From: Wolfiporia cocos
Lineage: Eukaryota; Basidiomycota; Agaricomycetes; Polyporales; Phaeolaceae
DNA: 64,000 bases
Reading direction: 5' to 3'
Assembly (NCBI GenBank): GCA_029448655.1
Contig: JACCLO010000003.1
Coordinates: 868,001-932,000, forward strand
In this document: positions 1 to 12,800 of the stretch, piece after piece
How positions within the stretch are numbered: position 1 is the first letter of the stretch
Layout: each line of letters starts with the position of its first letter
Notes under the pieces: generated by a model
The model's database searches: none
What the model saw: the letters and a program-made list of their open reading frames with translations, nothing else
Told to the model about the DNA's origin: nothing
Program-made: the position numbers and the translations under genes

Positions 1-2033
<2,033 letters not shown>

Positions 2034-2150
2034 GGCGGGTTCAGTAGCAGCTCAGACGCAGCGCGGCGTATATGCACCAGCTCGAGGCCCGACGCCGTCT
2101 TATGTCCCGATGTTAGTATGTGGGCTACCGTGTCACGGTACGTAGTCGCG
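2034..2150 (-). promoter_or_regulatory. Upstream region shared by both phenol hydroxylase paralogues
   Basis: The stretch just upstream of the start codon (around 2060-2102) is closely similar to that upstream of the second paralogue (around 27465-27510). Both contain the run GCGGCGTATATGCACCAGCT on the plus strand, so a TATA-like core reads toward the gene. The similarity shows that the duplication included promoter sequence. No transcription factor site is claimed. Confidence 0.5.
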
Positions 2151-2576
2151 TCACGTACCAGACGCACTGGCTAGTCTCGATTAGACGCTCTACAGCGGTG
2201 TTTAGCACCAACTGTGGGGAGACACTGTTAATTTGACCATTGCATTCCCGCTGGAAACAAGCTTTTGCTTACCACCACAAGACTGTCCAACGAGCAGCCT
2301 GCCAGAGATATATGACTAGAGCGGGTTGGTGCGATAGCTGCGCTTGGACATGAATGCCCCGAACAGGCCAAGTTTTATACGCGTTGAACACGACAAATTC
2401 CGATAACGCTGCGACAGTACCTACTACTCCCATCGCGGTTGGAGCAGTCCAGGCTGATGCTCTTCTCGCCACGCATAACGCCCGCACTATTGACCCTGTG
2501 TCCTATCAGGGCCGAGGACAAGACTTGACGACAGGAGTCTATTTGATGATGTCTGAACGAGAGCAAGGCGCTGAGC

Positions 2577-2790
2577 TATCCTGTCTCGTACCTGGGCGTG
2601 TATGGCTCGTCATCGAGCATCATATTGATCGTGCTGGGAACCTCGGGGCGGCCTCGTGCTGTATGACGGCGGCTTTTCTGAGCGTGGCGCTTTGCTGCCA
2701 CGAGAAGTGGGGACCAGCGATCCCACGCCAACGGGATCTCCCGGATGTCCCGTACAAAAAGAAAGGCTATTCCCACTAGCAATGTCACTA
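2577..2790 (-). pseudogene. Fragment of M20 peptidase 5' region
   Basis: On the minus strand this piece contains RPEVPSTINMMLDDE, similar to RPEVLNTIDKTLEDLDDE at the start of the M20 pseudogene about 2.2 kb to the right. The nucleotide match continues upstream, around 2650-2690 against 4935-4970. No catalytic part is present. It appears to be a duplicated, decayed 5' fragment. The stretch 2791-3276 holds nothing else I recognise. Confidence 0.55.
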
Positions 2791-3276
2791 GTTACAGATC
2801 ACAGTGAGCATGACGCCTGGGAGCGCCGCATTGCAGATACTGTGATCCAGGGGACACTTATCTGTCATGATCAGGTCAAGTAACCAAGTCCCAACACGTA
2901 TCAGAACCCGAGCAACACGAAGAGCAGGCGAAGGCTGAAAGCGCTGAAACGTTGACGTTGAGCGCAGCGCCGATGTCAACTTTTAGCTGCTCGGCCTTTT
3001 GTCACCGGGAGTTTCACGGATAAGACGAGCGATGCGCCTTAAATGGCGCCTCAGTCGGCGACATACAAATGTACCACGGTCGAGTTGATCAATCAAGTCG
3101 CGCGCCAGCAACCAGCTCCATGACAAACACATTGTAAGTAGTTTCTTCGAGTTTGAACAGGTTGTTACAGCTCGTGTATCACGTCGCTGGTCGATACACG
3201 CCTTCTTGTGGAGACTTAATGATAATGGTGGGTCTCTGTCTGGTCCTACATTTCAAGGCTTCGGCCATCGTGAATC

Positions 3277-5000
3277 TTACGCGTTCATTTGCTCCTCCCA
3301 CGCCTTCCTAACCTGGCATCCGCAAACACCCATCAGGACGTGTGGAGCGGGTTCAGGATAGGTTATCGCACCTGGACGCCAAACGCCTCGTCATCGAGTA
3401 CGCGGAATCCTGTCGCGGCGGGGGCTTTCATTGTCTTAATTATTATCGTATGAGCTTCTGGAATGCCTGTGGCCTCTGTAAATTGCGGTGTATGGTCCCC
3501 GCCGTTAGGCTTTGTCGGTATAGTGTACGTCGGATCAAGGGACGGAAGAGCTATTAGCGAGCACCGTCAGCGCAAAATGAAGCTAAGATGAAGCTTACCA
3601 TATGTGACGTTACCCTAACAAGAGGCCCGAAGTATCAGCATAACGGAGGGCCGTCATTATGGAAGATAGCTAGGCGTACAAAGTCCGTCGAGGCAGATAT
3701 GCCCTCGTCTACACCGTAGTCGATGCCATAGCGCTCTATTACCTTGCCATACTGCTCGCCTACATAACACAGGATGAAATATATCCCATGTACTTTTAAC
3801 ACATGCTCAGGAAAAGACGTATCGAGTATTAGATTTTGGCGGACATCCTCATCAACAGGCATGTGGGGAAGACAAGAAGAAGCGTCAATACATTTCTTTA
3901 CGCGCTCGCGAAGCACCCCGAGCTCCGTCCACGTCGGCGCGCGCACGATCCACCGCATCTTCGCGTAATCGGGAATGACTGTGAGAATCAACAACACTGC
4001 TCGAATTACACACAGGTACTCACTGTTCGGTGCCCAATCCTTACCGCTGACGATCCCATGCACGCGGTGCGTCGGCTTGATCTGCTGGCGAAGGACAGAT
4101 ACGCTTGAGTACGCGAGGAATACCGCGTCAAGCGCGTTCTGCGCCTCCCAGGTGCCCACGCCGCGTGGACGCTATCCAAATTATTAATTCGTGGAGGGCT
4201 TGTGATTGCGGATTGTACGCGCCCATGTCCAAAGAACTCGACGATCAGACGCTGCGACGCGAGCGACGGGCCGATCGACGACCAATTTGCAGGCCTACTG
4301 CCGGGATCTTCAAGGAATCATCCCGCTGTGCGTGTTCACATCAGACATGCATCCATCTCCTCATACGCCCCGCCGCTAAAATATTTATCTTTCCTCCTCC
4401 ACCTTCCTCCGCTATTACAATCAATCATTAGCACATGACTAGTAAGGACAGGATTCTGCTAACGTACCAGGCGTACCCAGCAAGATGATTTTTCCTGGCA
4501 CATCGTGTGCAATGAGCGCTGCCCTGATCGCTAGCGCAACACCCGCCCCGGCCATCGCAATCAGGTTGTGTCCACACGCGTGCCCGACGCCAGGAAGTGC
4601 GTCCAACTCCGAGTTAATGCCAATCACCCGCGTCTTCTCCTCTGCCTTCCCCGCAGGCGCATGCGTGGCAACCGCCCGCCACGCCGTCGGCAGATCGAGG
4701 TAGTGTGGTGTCACCTCGAAGCCGTGCGCGGACATGAACGCGGTGAGCGTGTCATGTGTCCGTCTGCACCCGTCAGTCTCGTTCAGTCTGCATGTACACG
4801 GAGAATCACCTCTCTTGCCATATAGTCTCCGGGTGGTGGAGAATGTCGAGGCTGAGCGCGCGAAGCTCGTCATCTAGGTCTTCGAGCGTCTTGTCGATCG
4901 TGTTGAGAACCTCGGGACGGAATACGGCCCTGAGGCTGCTCGTGCTGTATGACGGAGGCTTTTCTAAGCGTGGTGGTCTACTAGTCGAGAATCCGTCATG
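3277..5000 (-). pseudogene. M20 family peptidase/amidohydrolase (M20D2-like), decayed
   Basis: Relic of a metal-dependent M20 amidohydrolase; family members cleave peptides or N-acyl amino acids. The minus strand shows INSELDALPGVGHACGHN (metal-binding core), IILLGTP, QRLIVEFFGH, EAQNALDAVFLAYSSVSV, IPDYAKMRWIVRAPTW and a C-terminal GFRVLDDEAF. Predicted exons: to 4810, 4763-4468, 4411-4340, 4297-4219, 4171-4024, 3978-3794, 3751-3680, 3614-3599 (a 16 bp microexon), 3550-3372 and 3312-3277. Phases close everywhere except exon 4411-4340, where one base is missing in the segment expected to read AAGAYEEMD. No in-frame start codon was found upstream. It looks recently inactivated: one frameshift and a lost 5' end, with splice sites kept. 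Confidence 0.75.
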
Positions 5001-6879
5001 ACTGTAGGAGACTCAGCAGTTCGAGAAGTGCGCTTACGGTGGCTGCAGGAGGGTCGGTCAGCACGACTTATGTGGTACTCAGTTTTACGAAGCAGCCTGA
5101 TGCCAACATACGAGGTCTATATGAGACCTTGAAAGCCCCTGAACGACGCTGGCCATAAAATCGAGCATGGACTGACTACCCATAGCAAGGAATTCGGTCC
5201 AAATAACACTCTTAAGCGAGACAAAATCTGCCGGTAGGCGAAGCAGAAGCCATCGTAGGCCCTCAGCATTTGTTGCATTAAACCGTATACGATTTTGGGA
5301 AAGGGCTATGATGGTACACCCAGGACTTATGCAACGTTTGCGTAAATCGGGCATAACCCCGCAGATAGCCAGTCATGCAGAAACTCATCAAGTCGCTATT
5401 ATATTCAAACAATCGTTCTCCTTTGGTGGATGTAGCGTGTGCAACCTTCTCAACAGGCAAGCCCGTGAACGACATGATGGTCTTTCGTGTCCTCCGTGTC
5501 CGCGTCACGCCTTGCCACTGGCTCGACACGCTTTCTGCGGAAGCTGAACAGACGCGAGAAGCAGCCAGCCTGCACGTCGTCGTCCGGTATGAGAGAACGT
5601 GCGCGGCATTGAACCGAGTGCGGGCGCGGAGTAATGGCGAGGACTACGATAATGAATGCTAACCCAGCTGAGGGCCTCCGCTCCGTCGGAGCGCTCAAAC
5701 ATCGGTTCACCCACACAGCGTGAATTTGAGGCGATTTCGGAAATCAAGGGATCGAAGACTAGTCAGATGAGAATCGCATGACGAAGGGTCGTGGGTATGG
5801 CCTGAAGTCGAGGTCACGCGAGGCCGACCGGAAGAGTGAAAGAGTCACGCTCGACTCGGTTCTCGGGCTCGGAATCAACGAAGCGTCGAAGAGTGGAAAC
5901 TATTCCCGTTACGTCAGTAGTGGGTTCTTTTTCCCGCTACGTTAGTAGTGGGGATGGGCAACCCCGCCTAGAAATGTGTCCTGAGCTTATCACGTCGGAG
6001 TCTGAACCACCTACCCAATGTGGTATTTAGATGCCGAGACTGCGAATGTGGCGCTATTGACGCTGGTACTATCGGGACCTGAGCCTGTACCGGCGCCGGT
6101 ACCTAAGCACCACTGTAGACACGGCTATGTACTGCAACGTTCATTCAAGATGTAAGCTCCGTAGATGCTCAAGATATAATGAAACATACAATGAGCCCTT
6201 GATATCTTTGTCAGTTCTTTCCAGCGACTCCTCGACGATATCGAGCCATCAAACGCGACGTGGCGGCGTTCGCATCCCAGTTAGGAAGGCAGGTACATTC
6301 ATACCACTGGCACATAAATATTCTGCACCTCACAAGTACATTCATTCTGTAGGTAGGTAACAATCTAAGAGCGCTTTATTGATAGTGTAGTTTCGACCTG
6401 AGCGATCTGAGGGTCCTATCGATTTTCACATCATGATTGGCAAGCATTCTAAATCATACTCCCATACATTGATGGATTGGTATCTCCTCCTTCAACAGTG
6501 ATCTACAGCAAAAACCTAGTACACAGATTGATTCTGTTTGCCTTTCCGCAGAAATCGTTGGGAACACATTTCCGTTAAACTGTCTTGTAGTTGCAGTGTG
6601 CCATGCGCGATGTACGAAATTGTACAGTACAGATTTTATCTCAAAATTCTGTTCCGAAGAAATTGATGTATTCAATGTTCTGAGCAATACACCCCACTGA
6701 CACAAGGCATGAATGTTTTTATGTGAGGAGCCTTTACATTGATACCGTCGCGCTCTGCGCGCCAAGCCCGTGCCGCAGTGAGAGCTGTCCGGCATGTACT
6801 GTGGCGTGTGATAGACGCCGGACATCCGGAATTTGCCGCTCCCCTACAGTTGCCCCTCCCCATTAGTAGTGGGTTCTTA
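5001..6879. other. Intergenic, no recognised gene
   Basis: Only short ORFs without recognisable domains occur here. Visible structures are a perfect 16 bp palindrome, GTACCGGCGCCGGTAC, at 6087-6102, and a near-duplicate of about 25 bp (TACGTCAGTAGTGGG / TACGTTAGTAGTGGG) between 5910 and 5955. A related piece lies near 6865. Confidence 0.5.
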
Positions 6880-7655
6880 CAGCCGGGGCACGTTCCACAT
6901 CTCCTGCAAGATTTGCAAAGTCACATGACCTTCACGTGAATTTCATGTGATCTGTTCCATGTCCACCGACTTTGGTCGAACCTTGCTACCCTTCGGCTCT
7001 GTGTTTCTCGGGTTGCTTGGTTTTTATCTTGATCAATTCTGACCTTGCTGAATCCGTCATCTTATCACATACTGCTCTATCTAAAAACATTGCTCATATG
7101 GTCTCCTCTTCGAGGGTTGCAATTTCGTCCACATGTGGTCCTATGATTGCTCCCACCACAGGTATGAATCATCCTGCCCTTGGTGCCGACTGGCTCTCTG
7201 CAGCAAGAGCCCATTTAAGCTCACTCGCAATCTTGGAGCCAGCTCCATCTGAGAGGGTGGGCTTGTCCCCAAACATCTCCTGGAAGTCCTCACTTTATTC
7301 CTCGTCAGGTGCATCAATAGTACCACTGTGAAATTACCTTGCCAGACTAACGGTTTCTGTCCATTTCATTCCGTGTCTCTGAATGCTTGTGCATGCACAT
7401 GTTTAATCACTGGTTCTCTGCATCTCAGCAGTTGTGTTTGTATTGAAAGTGTGGCTGTGCCCTTTGCCGGATTTAGCGCTTGAGCCTGACCGTGCCTCAG
7501 AATCCGCTCCTGTTGTAGTCAGTGCCTCCTCTTCAACAGCTCCACATGCACTGATGTCCCACAACATTGATGACTGTGATCTTATCGAGTTGGGAGTTAC
7601 CATGTCTCACGTTTGCTTTATAAAAATTTTACCACAGCTGTTGATTCACCATAAC

Positions 7656-7813
7656 TGACACAAGCAACACTTCAAGCAACTACTCAGGGGATTGTTACTC
7701 GCGTTTCAGCACAATCCTAGTCTGAGGCTACTCAAGGCGTATAAGGCCAAGACGAGTCTGGGGTGCTACCCTGCTCGTCGGCCAGTATATATGCTATTCT
7801 ACTGTTTGTACGA
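7656..7813 (-). mobile_element. Solo Gypsy LTR, left part (split by Helitron)
   Basis: This piece matches the first 155 or so bases of the 373 bp LTR of the Gypsy element at 40949-49142, including the predicted transcript start on the minus strand. The other part resumes at 20095. The flanks ATAAC (7651-7655 and 20313-20317) form a perfect 5 bp target-site duplication around the two halves together. Confidence 0.88.
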
Positions 7814-8368
7814 GGAAGTGCCGACTGGCATCGGCGCTTGACCTTCGCCTGAATGCGTTCATGCACTCTATTTTCACAACTGACATTCGTGATGACTACG
7901 GAAAGAGGGGTAGTGATTTTTTGAACCATACAGTGCTGTATCCACAAGACATAACAGCGTCAAGTCGGAAGTGACTGAAGGTTTCATTCAAATTGTAGCA
8001 ATCCCAATGCAATCCCGCCGCGCGCCGTTGGGCGCCAGTATGATACTTACTATATGGAAAGGCGCGATACTGAACACCGCACCGGTCAATGGTTCATATA
8101 CGTTCATACATTGGTTATTTGGTAGTTTGGGGCTTTTGATTCTGCATAGCAACACTATATGTATGCGCTGTCACTCATCGCCCATCTCAGACGCTGTCTC
8201 CCGTTAGAAGTGCCAACGCTGAGCTTCTTCGTACGCTATCTAGCGCACTCACTAGAAGCGTAGCCGCCACCATGTTTTTTTTCGTATTGTAGCGATCCCA
8301 AACTATGGAATGAGTAAGCGGAGTGTCCGAACCGACAAAGCGTGCAAGCAGTACATACACTGAATACA

Positions 8369-9626
8369 CTAGAAGCGTAGCCGCTTGACTGGCGCATCCG
8401 GTGAGGGAGGTGACAGCGGATCGAGGCGGGGGGGAACACGACGCTTACGAGGGGAAGTGAAGGATGTCGGCGGAATGATGACGCGGAGTGCAACAACGTC
8501 TGCCACGAAAACGTCCGTCCCAATGTTGTTTTTCTTGATTGACCAGTGTGACAAGGTGAAGTGACACTCGACCACTGCACCAGTGAGGTAGTTACGGTAT
8601 TGTCCAGGAAACATGAGGTCGCCGTGGCGATCATAAGCCGGCAAAGGGATTAGGTCAAGAGTTCCATCATCGATAATGCGTTGAAGCTCGGTCGCTGCAG
8701 CTGCAGAATAGGTTGGCCAGTTCTCAATTTTGCAGAAGCTTGGGATGTCTGAGAATGATACGATGAGAGATATTGTTTGTATACCCATGAGGAGGTCTTA
8801 CCTCCGTGCGGCGAATCTTCAGCATTGTTATCGTCGTCATCAGCATCTTTAGGCTGCAAGGGGTCACTGGTGAGCATGCGACGTTGCCGTAATATTGCAG
8901 TACGCAATTTAAGGCTTACCTGGAATAGAACGTGTCGCATTTTGAGACGTGCGAAGCGAGGTTCGTCCGAGCTAAGCACTCCTCGCATATGGGTGAAACC
9001 CGGAGTAGTGATCTCACGTTGTAGTGCCTTGATGTTGTCACAGACTTGAGCAAAATCATCGGTGAAGGGAACTACGCCAGGCTTGCTACCCGTGCATGTG
9101 GGCTTAACCTGCGCGAAGGACGGAATGTACTGCGTCGGGCCCTGGTACCCTCCATCTGCCGTCATGTAAAAATCACTGGCATTGATCTCACAGACGGCAG
9201 AGAGGATGGCTGGGTCATCAGACCCCTGAACAGGCTCAGCTTCAGTGTCGGTACTCGTATTGACCTCCGTAGTGCTAGGAGCATCATTAGCCTGAGTGGT
9301 GGCTTCAGCTTCTGCATGGTCGTTCTCTTTTTCATCTGTAGTAACCGCAACTTCAGTAGAACAATCAACACAAAGTTGAGTTCCTCACCATCGTTATCAC
9401 CAATCTCATGCCTCAGCACGAGGATATCAGAGTTGCCACGGCGCACCCATTTGACGTTTTGCTGCACATCGGCCTGGCCAAGATACAGCGGCGAGTTACG
9501 GAGTCGCCCGTGTATGTTGAGAACTCGGGCGACCATAGTCGGAGGGATCATAGATGGCGCCATCGGGATACACGGTGCGGTAATGCGACACGATGAGGGA
9601 TGGGGGCGAGTGACTGTCTGTTCCAC
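8369..9626 (-). CDS. Helitron-encoded 366-residue protein of unknown function
   Basis: Predicted exons 9626-9389, 9350-8920, 8853-8802 and 8748-8369 give 1,101 bp with closed phases. I do not recognise a named family. Visible regions: an N-terminal half with ARVLNIHGRLRNSPLYLG, an acidic linker (DADDDDNNAEDS), and a C-terminal half with GQYRNYLTGAVVECHFTLSHWSIKK split by VFVADVVALRVIIPP, ending in a basic tail (KRLRF). The hydrophobic/aromatic alternation would suit a beta-rich, perhaps OB-like fold, but that is inference. It is transcribed away from the Rep-helicase with 239 bp between start codons. The first intron (38 bp) is short. Retention of all phases argues for selection or recent arrival. 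Confidence 0.7.
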
Positions 9627-9865
9627 AATGTTTGGGCCTCATTTATACCTGCCAGGTGCGCCGTTCTTTCGTTCGACGAAATTCCTATTGTTCGGTGAGC
9701 TAAATGTGAGTCACAGGCTGAAGACAATCAAGACATGCTAAGTCAGCTACTCGGGTAGCGGCAGAGTCGGCCAAAGTCTCATGGCGTGTGCTTGTGCCCC
9801 TGGTGGTCGGAACGCAAATCCAATAGGCGCTAGTTCCTCATTCCCTCTCTTGCCAAATCCTGGTC
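9627..9865. promoter_or_regulatory. Divergent promoter region inside the Helitron
   Basis: These 239 bp separate the divergent starts of the 366-residue gene and the Rep-helicase gene, and must contain both core promoters. A 6 bp inverted repeat (TTTCGT-TCG-ACGAAA) sits near 9668-9683. No clear TATA box was identified. Confidence 0.4.
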
Positions 9866-12800
9866 ATGAGTTCTGTACTGTCTGAGGTTGCTCGCTCTGC
9901 ACAGGCTGATGATATCTCTGAGCTCACTGTCAAAGAGATACTTGCTCGTCTCAATGGAAGGCTGGCAATACCCCGTACTGCCCGCACAAGCAAATCTGGA
10001 CTTGTCCGCCATGTGGTCCAAAGTGCAGCCGACGAGGACATTCTCTGGCTTTCGATGGCCGGTCGAGCTAGGCGGACGGAGCAAGACCAGGGACCTGCGC
10101 AGCGCAAACGGAAACGCGCGGAAAATCAATTTGAACGCAGGCGCTTAGCTCACCCCCGTCGAGACAGGGAGGTTGTCGATGAGTTGGACAGATCATCATT
10201 CTTCATGCAGCTTCCATCAGCAGAGCAATTAAAGAACTGTCACATACAGTTCCATGCAGCGACGTCTAATTTAGCACTTCAAAGTGCTATTTGCGCGGTC
10301 TGCGCGAGGTGGGTGTACCGTCATGATCTGGAGATCACGAAGACGTCATTAGAAGATCTTCCAAATACACATCGTCTGATACCGAAGAAGGCACACCCAC
10401 GTCATATCTTGACAGAAGGCAAGCTACTGGAGCCCTCGGCAGTCATTGTCGAGGGCGACAGGCACATTCTCCATGTGTGTGCAGTCTGCCTGAAGTCACT
10501 ACGTTCATCGGCCGACAAACCTCCCGAACTCTCGCTTGCTAACCGCATGTGGATTGGCGAGATCCCCTGGCAGCTGCGCACGCTCACACTTCCCGAGAAG
10601 CAGCTTATTGCACTTGTGTATCCGAGGGTGTTCGTCTTCAAGCTATATCCGAAGAAGCTAGGGGGTCGGCGTGACGAACGCACGCTGCAGTATGGGATGC
10701 GAGGGACAGTGACCACATTCAGCCTTGATATGGCCGGGGTCTCCGCAATGCTTGAGGGTCGTCTCATGCCAAGACCACCCAGTCTACTGGCATCAGTGAT
10801 CTCAGTCACGTTCATCGGTGCTGGGAGATTACCGAAGGACAAGCTAAGAGGCATATTCCGTGTTCGCCGAAGATTCGTGCTTGATGCACTCTTATGGCTA
10901 AAAGCAAACAATCCGAAGTATTATGGCGACATCACCATCAGTGAAGAGCATGTTGCACAACTACCAGAGGATGATGTACCGGAGGAGATAATGGGGACGT
11001 TGCGCCAGGAGACAGATGTCGGACTAATCGATCGGGAGAGTGCTGGATATGTGCCAGAAGTGGAGGTGAACGAAGGTACGCACTCATTATCCTGCTGTAT
11101 GTGAAGCTTGCTGACGTGCAATGGTGCAGGAGAGGATGAGCGAGAGGACGGGACAAATGACGAGGAAGGCGATGCCGATGTTATACCACTGCAACTATCC
11201 GGAATGTCAGATACCGATTCAACTGCTGTTCATCCAGATCAAATGATGATGTGGGCACTTTCCAATCTGTGGAAAGAAGGACGAGAGGGGGGTTATCTTG
11301 TTCGCTATGGTCAACCTGTCAGGGACTTCCCTGGCCAGCCAGCTGAAGGTGACGACGAACAGCGCATGAACTTGTCAGAGATGGCATTCCCCTGCCTCTT
11401 TCCGTATGGTGAAGGTGGCATTGAGGCGCCACGAGAAGTTGCTGTTTCATTCACAAGCCACGTCCGATGGGCTCTCCAGTATCATGACAGACGTTTCCGA
11501 ACGGACAAAGTATTCCCATTCTGGGCATTTGGCATCGAGCAGAAACGTCAAGCTCTCACCTCGGCACGTATTAAGATACGCCGTACAACCTTCCATGCAG
11601 ATGCTCAGGTACTTGGATCCCTCACGGTTGATAGGCTACATGAAGCCGCAAAGCAGGAGGCTCAGAAGCTGCCTATCACGGACCCTGCAGTACGCTTGCT
11701 GCGACGACGTGTTCATGCCAGTAGCGGACGTGTTATGGGCTCTGATGCCAGCCGTTATGCTCTCCGCAGTCAAATCTGGGCAACAACGGTGATGCTAGGC
11801 CCGCCTTCAATCTGGATTACAATTAACCCTTCCGACCTCGACGATCCCATCGCACAAATACTCACCGGAGTGGACATAGATCTTGATCAGTTCTGCACCA
11901 CTGGAGGTCCTGATCGTGAAACCCGTGCTCGGAATGTTGCCCACGATCCATGGGCGTCAGCGAAGTTCTTCCACTTCATCATCACAGCAATCATCACGAC
12001 ACTCTTCCAAGTCGAGGTGACGGAGTACCAAGTGAGATCTGGCGTGGGGATTTTCGGTCGTGTCTCAGCATATTTTGGCACAGTTGAATCGCAGAACCGT
12101 GGCACACTGCACCTTCACATGCTGCTTTGGCTGCTAGGTGTACCAACCTGGGAGACGATGCGGGAGCGACTAAGAGAAGAGATGTTTCGCCAGCAGATCG
12201 TTGCATTTATCAAAGCTAATTTCAGGGCTTACCTACCTGGCCTGGAGTCAGCTGAGTCCGTCAAGACGATCCATGTGAAGAAGGACATTGCGTACTCCCG
12301 CCCTCCCCATCCAGATGAAGAAAACTACGACACAAAGCTTGCAGAGCTTGAGCTGAAGGTTGCACGTGCATATCAAGTGCACACATGCGAGTTTCCGCGC
12401 TGCCTCGTTGTCAAGAATGGTCAAATGAAATGCAAGCGTCGCGCGCCATTCATTAGGTCCGATATCGACTTCGTCACGGAATCTGGAGAGTGGGGGCAAA
12501 AGCGACTTTACGAGTTCATGAATGGCTGGGTACCATCCCTTCTAACAAATGTCCGATGCAACAATGATGGGAAGCTGGTTGTGAATGGCGACGATTCCAA
12601 GAATTTGAGCTTCTACATGGTTGACTACACCGCAAAAAAACAAAGCAAGATCAGCAATCTGTCAGCAGTGATGGCACGCGGATATGCCTACCATGTTGAC
12701 CGTACAACTTATGTCAAGACTCTCCAGGATGATCAGCAGCTCATGATGTTCCGTATTGTGAGCTCTATCAACCGTGAACAAGAACTGGCTGCACCAATGG

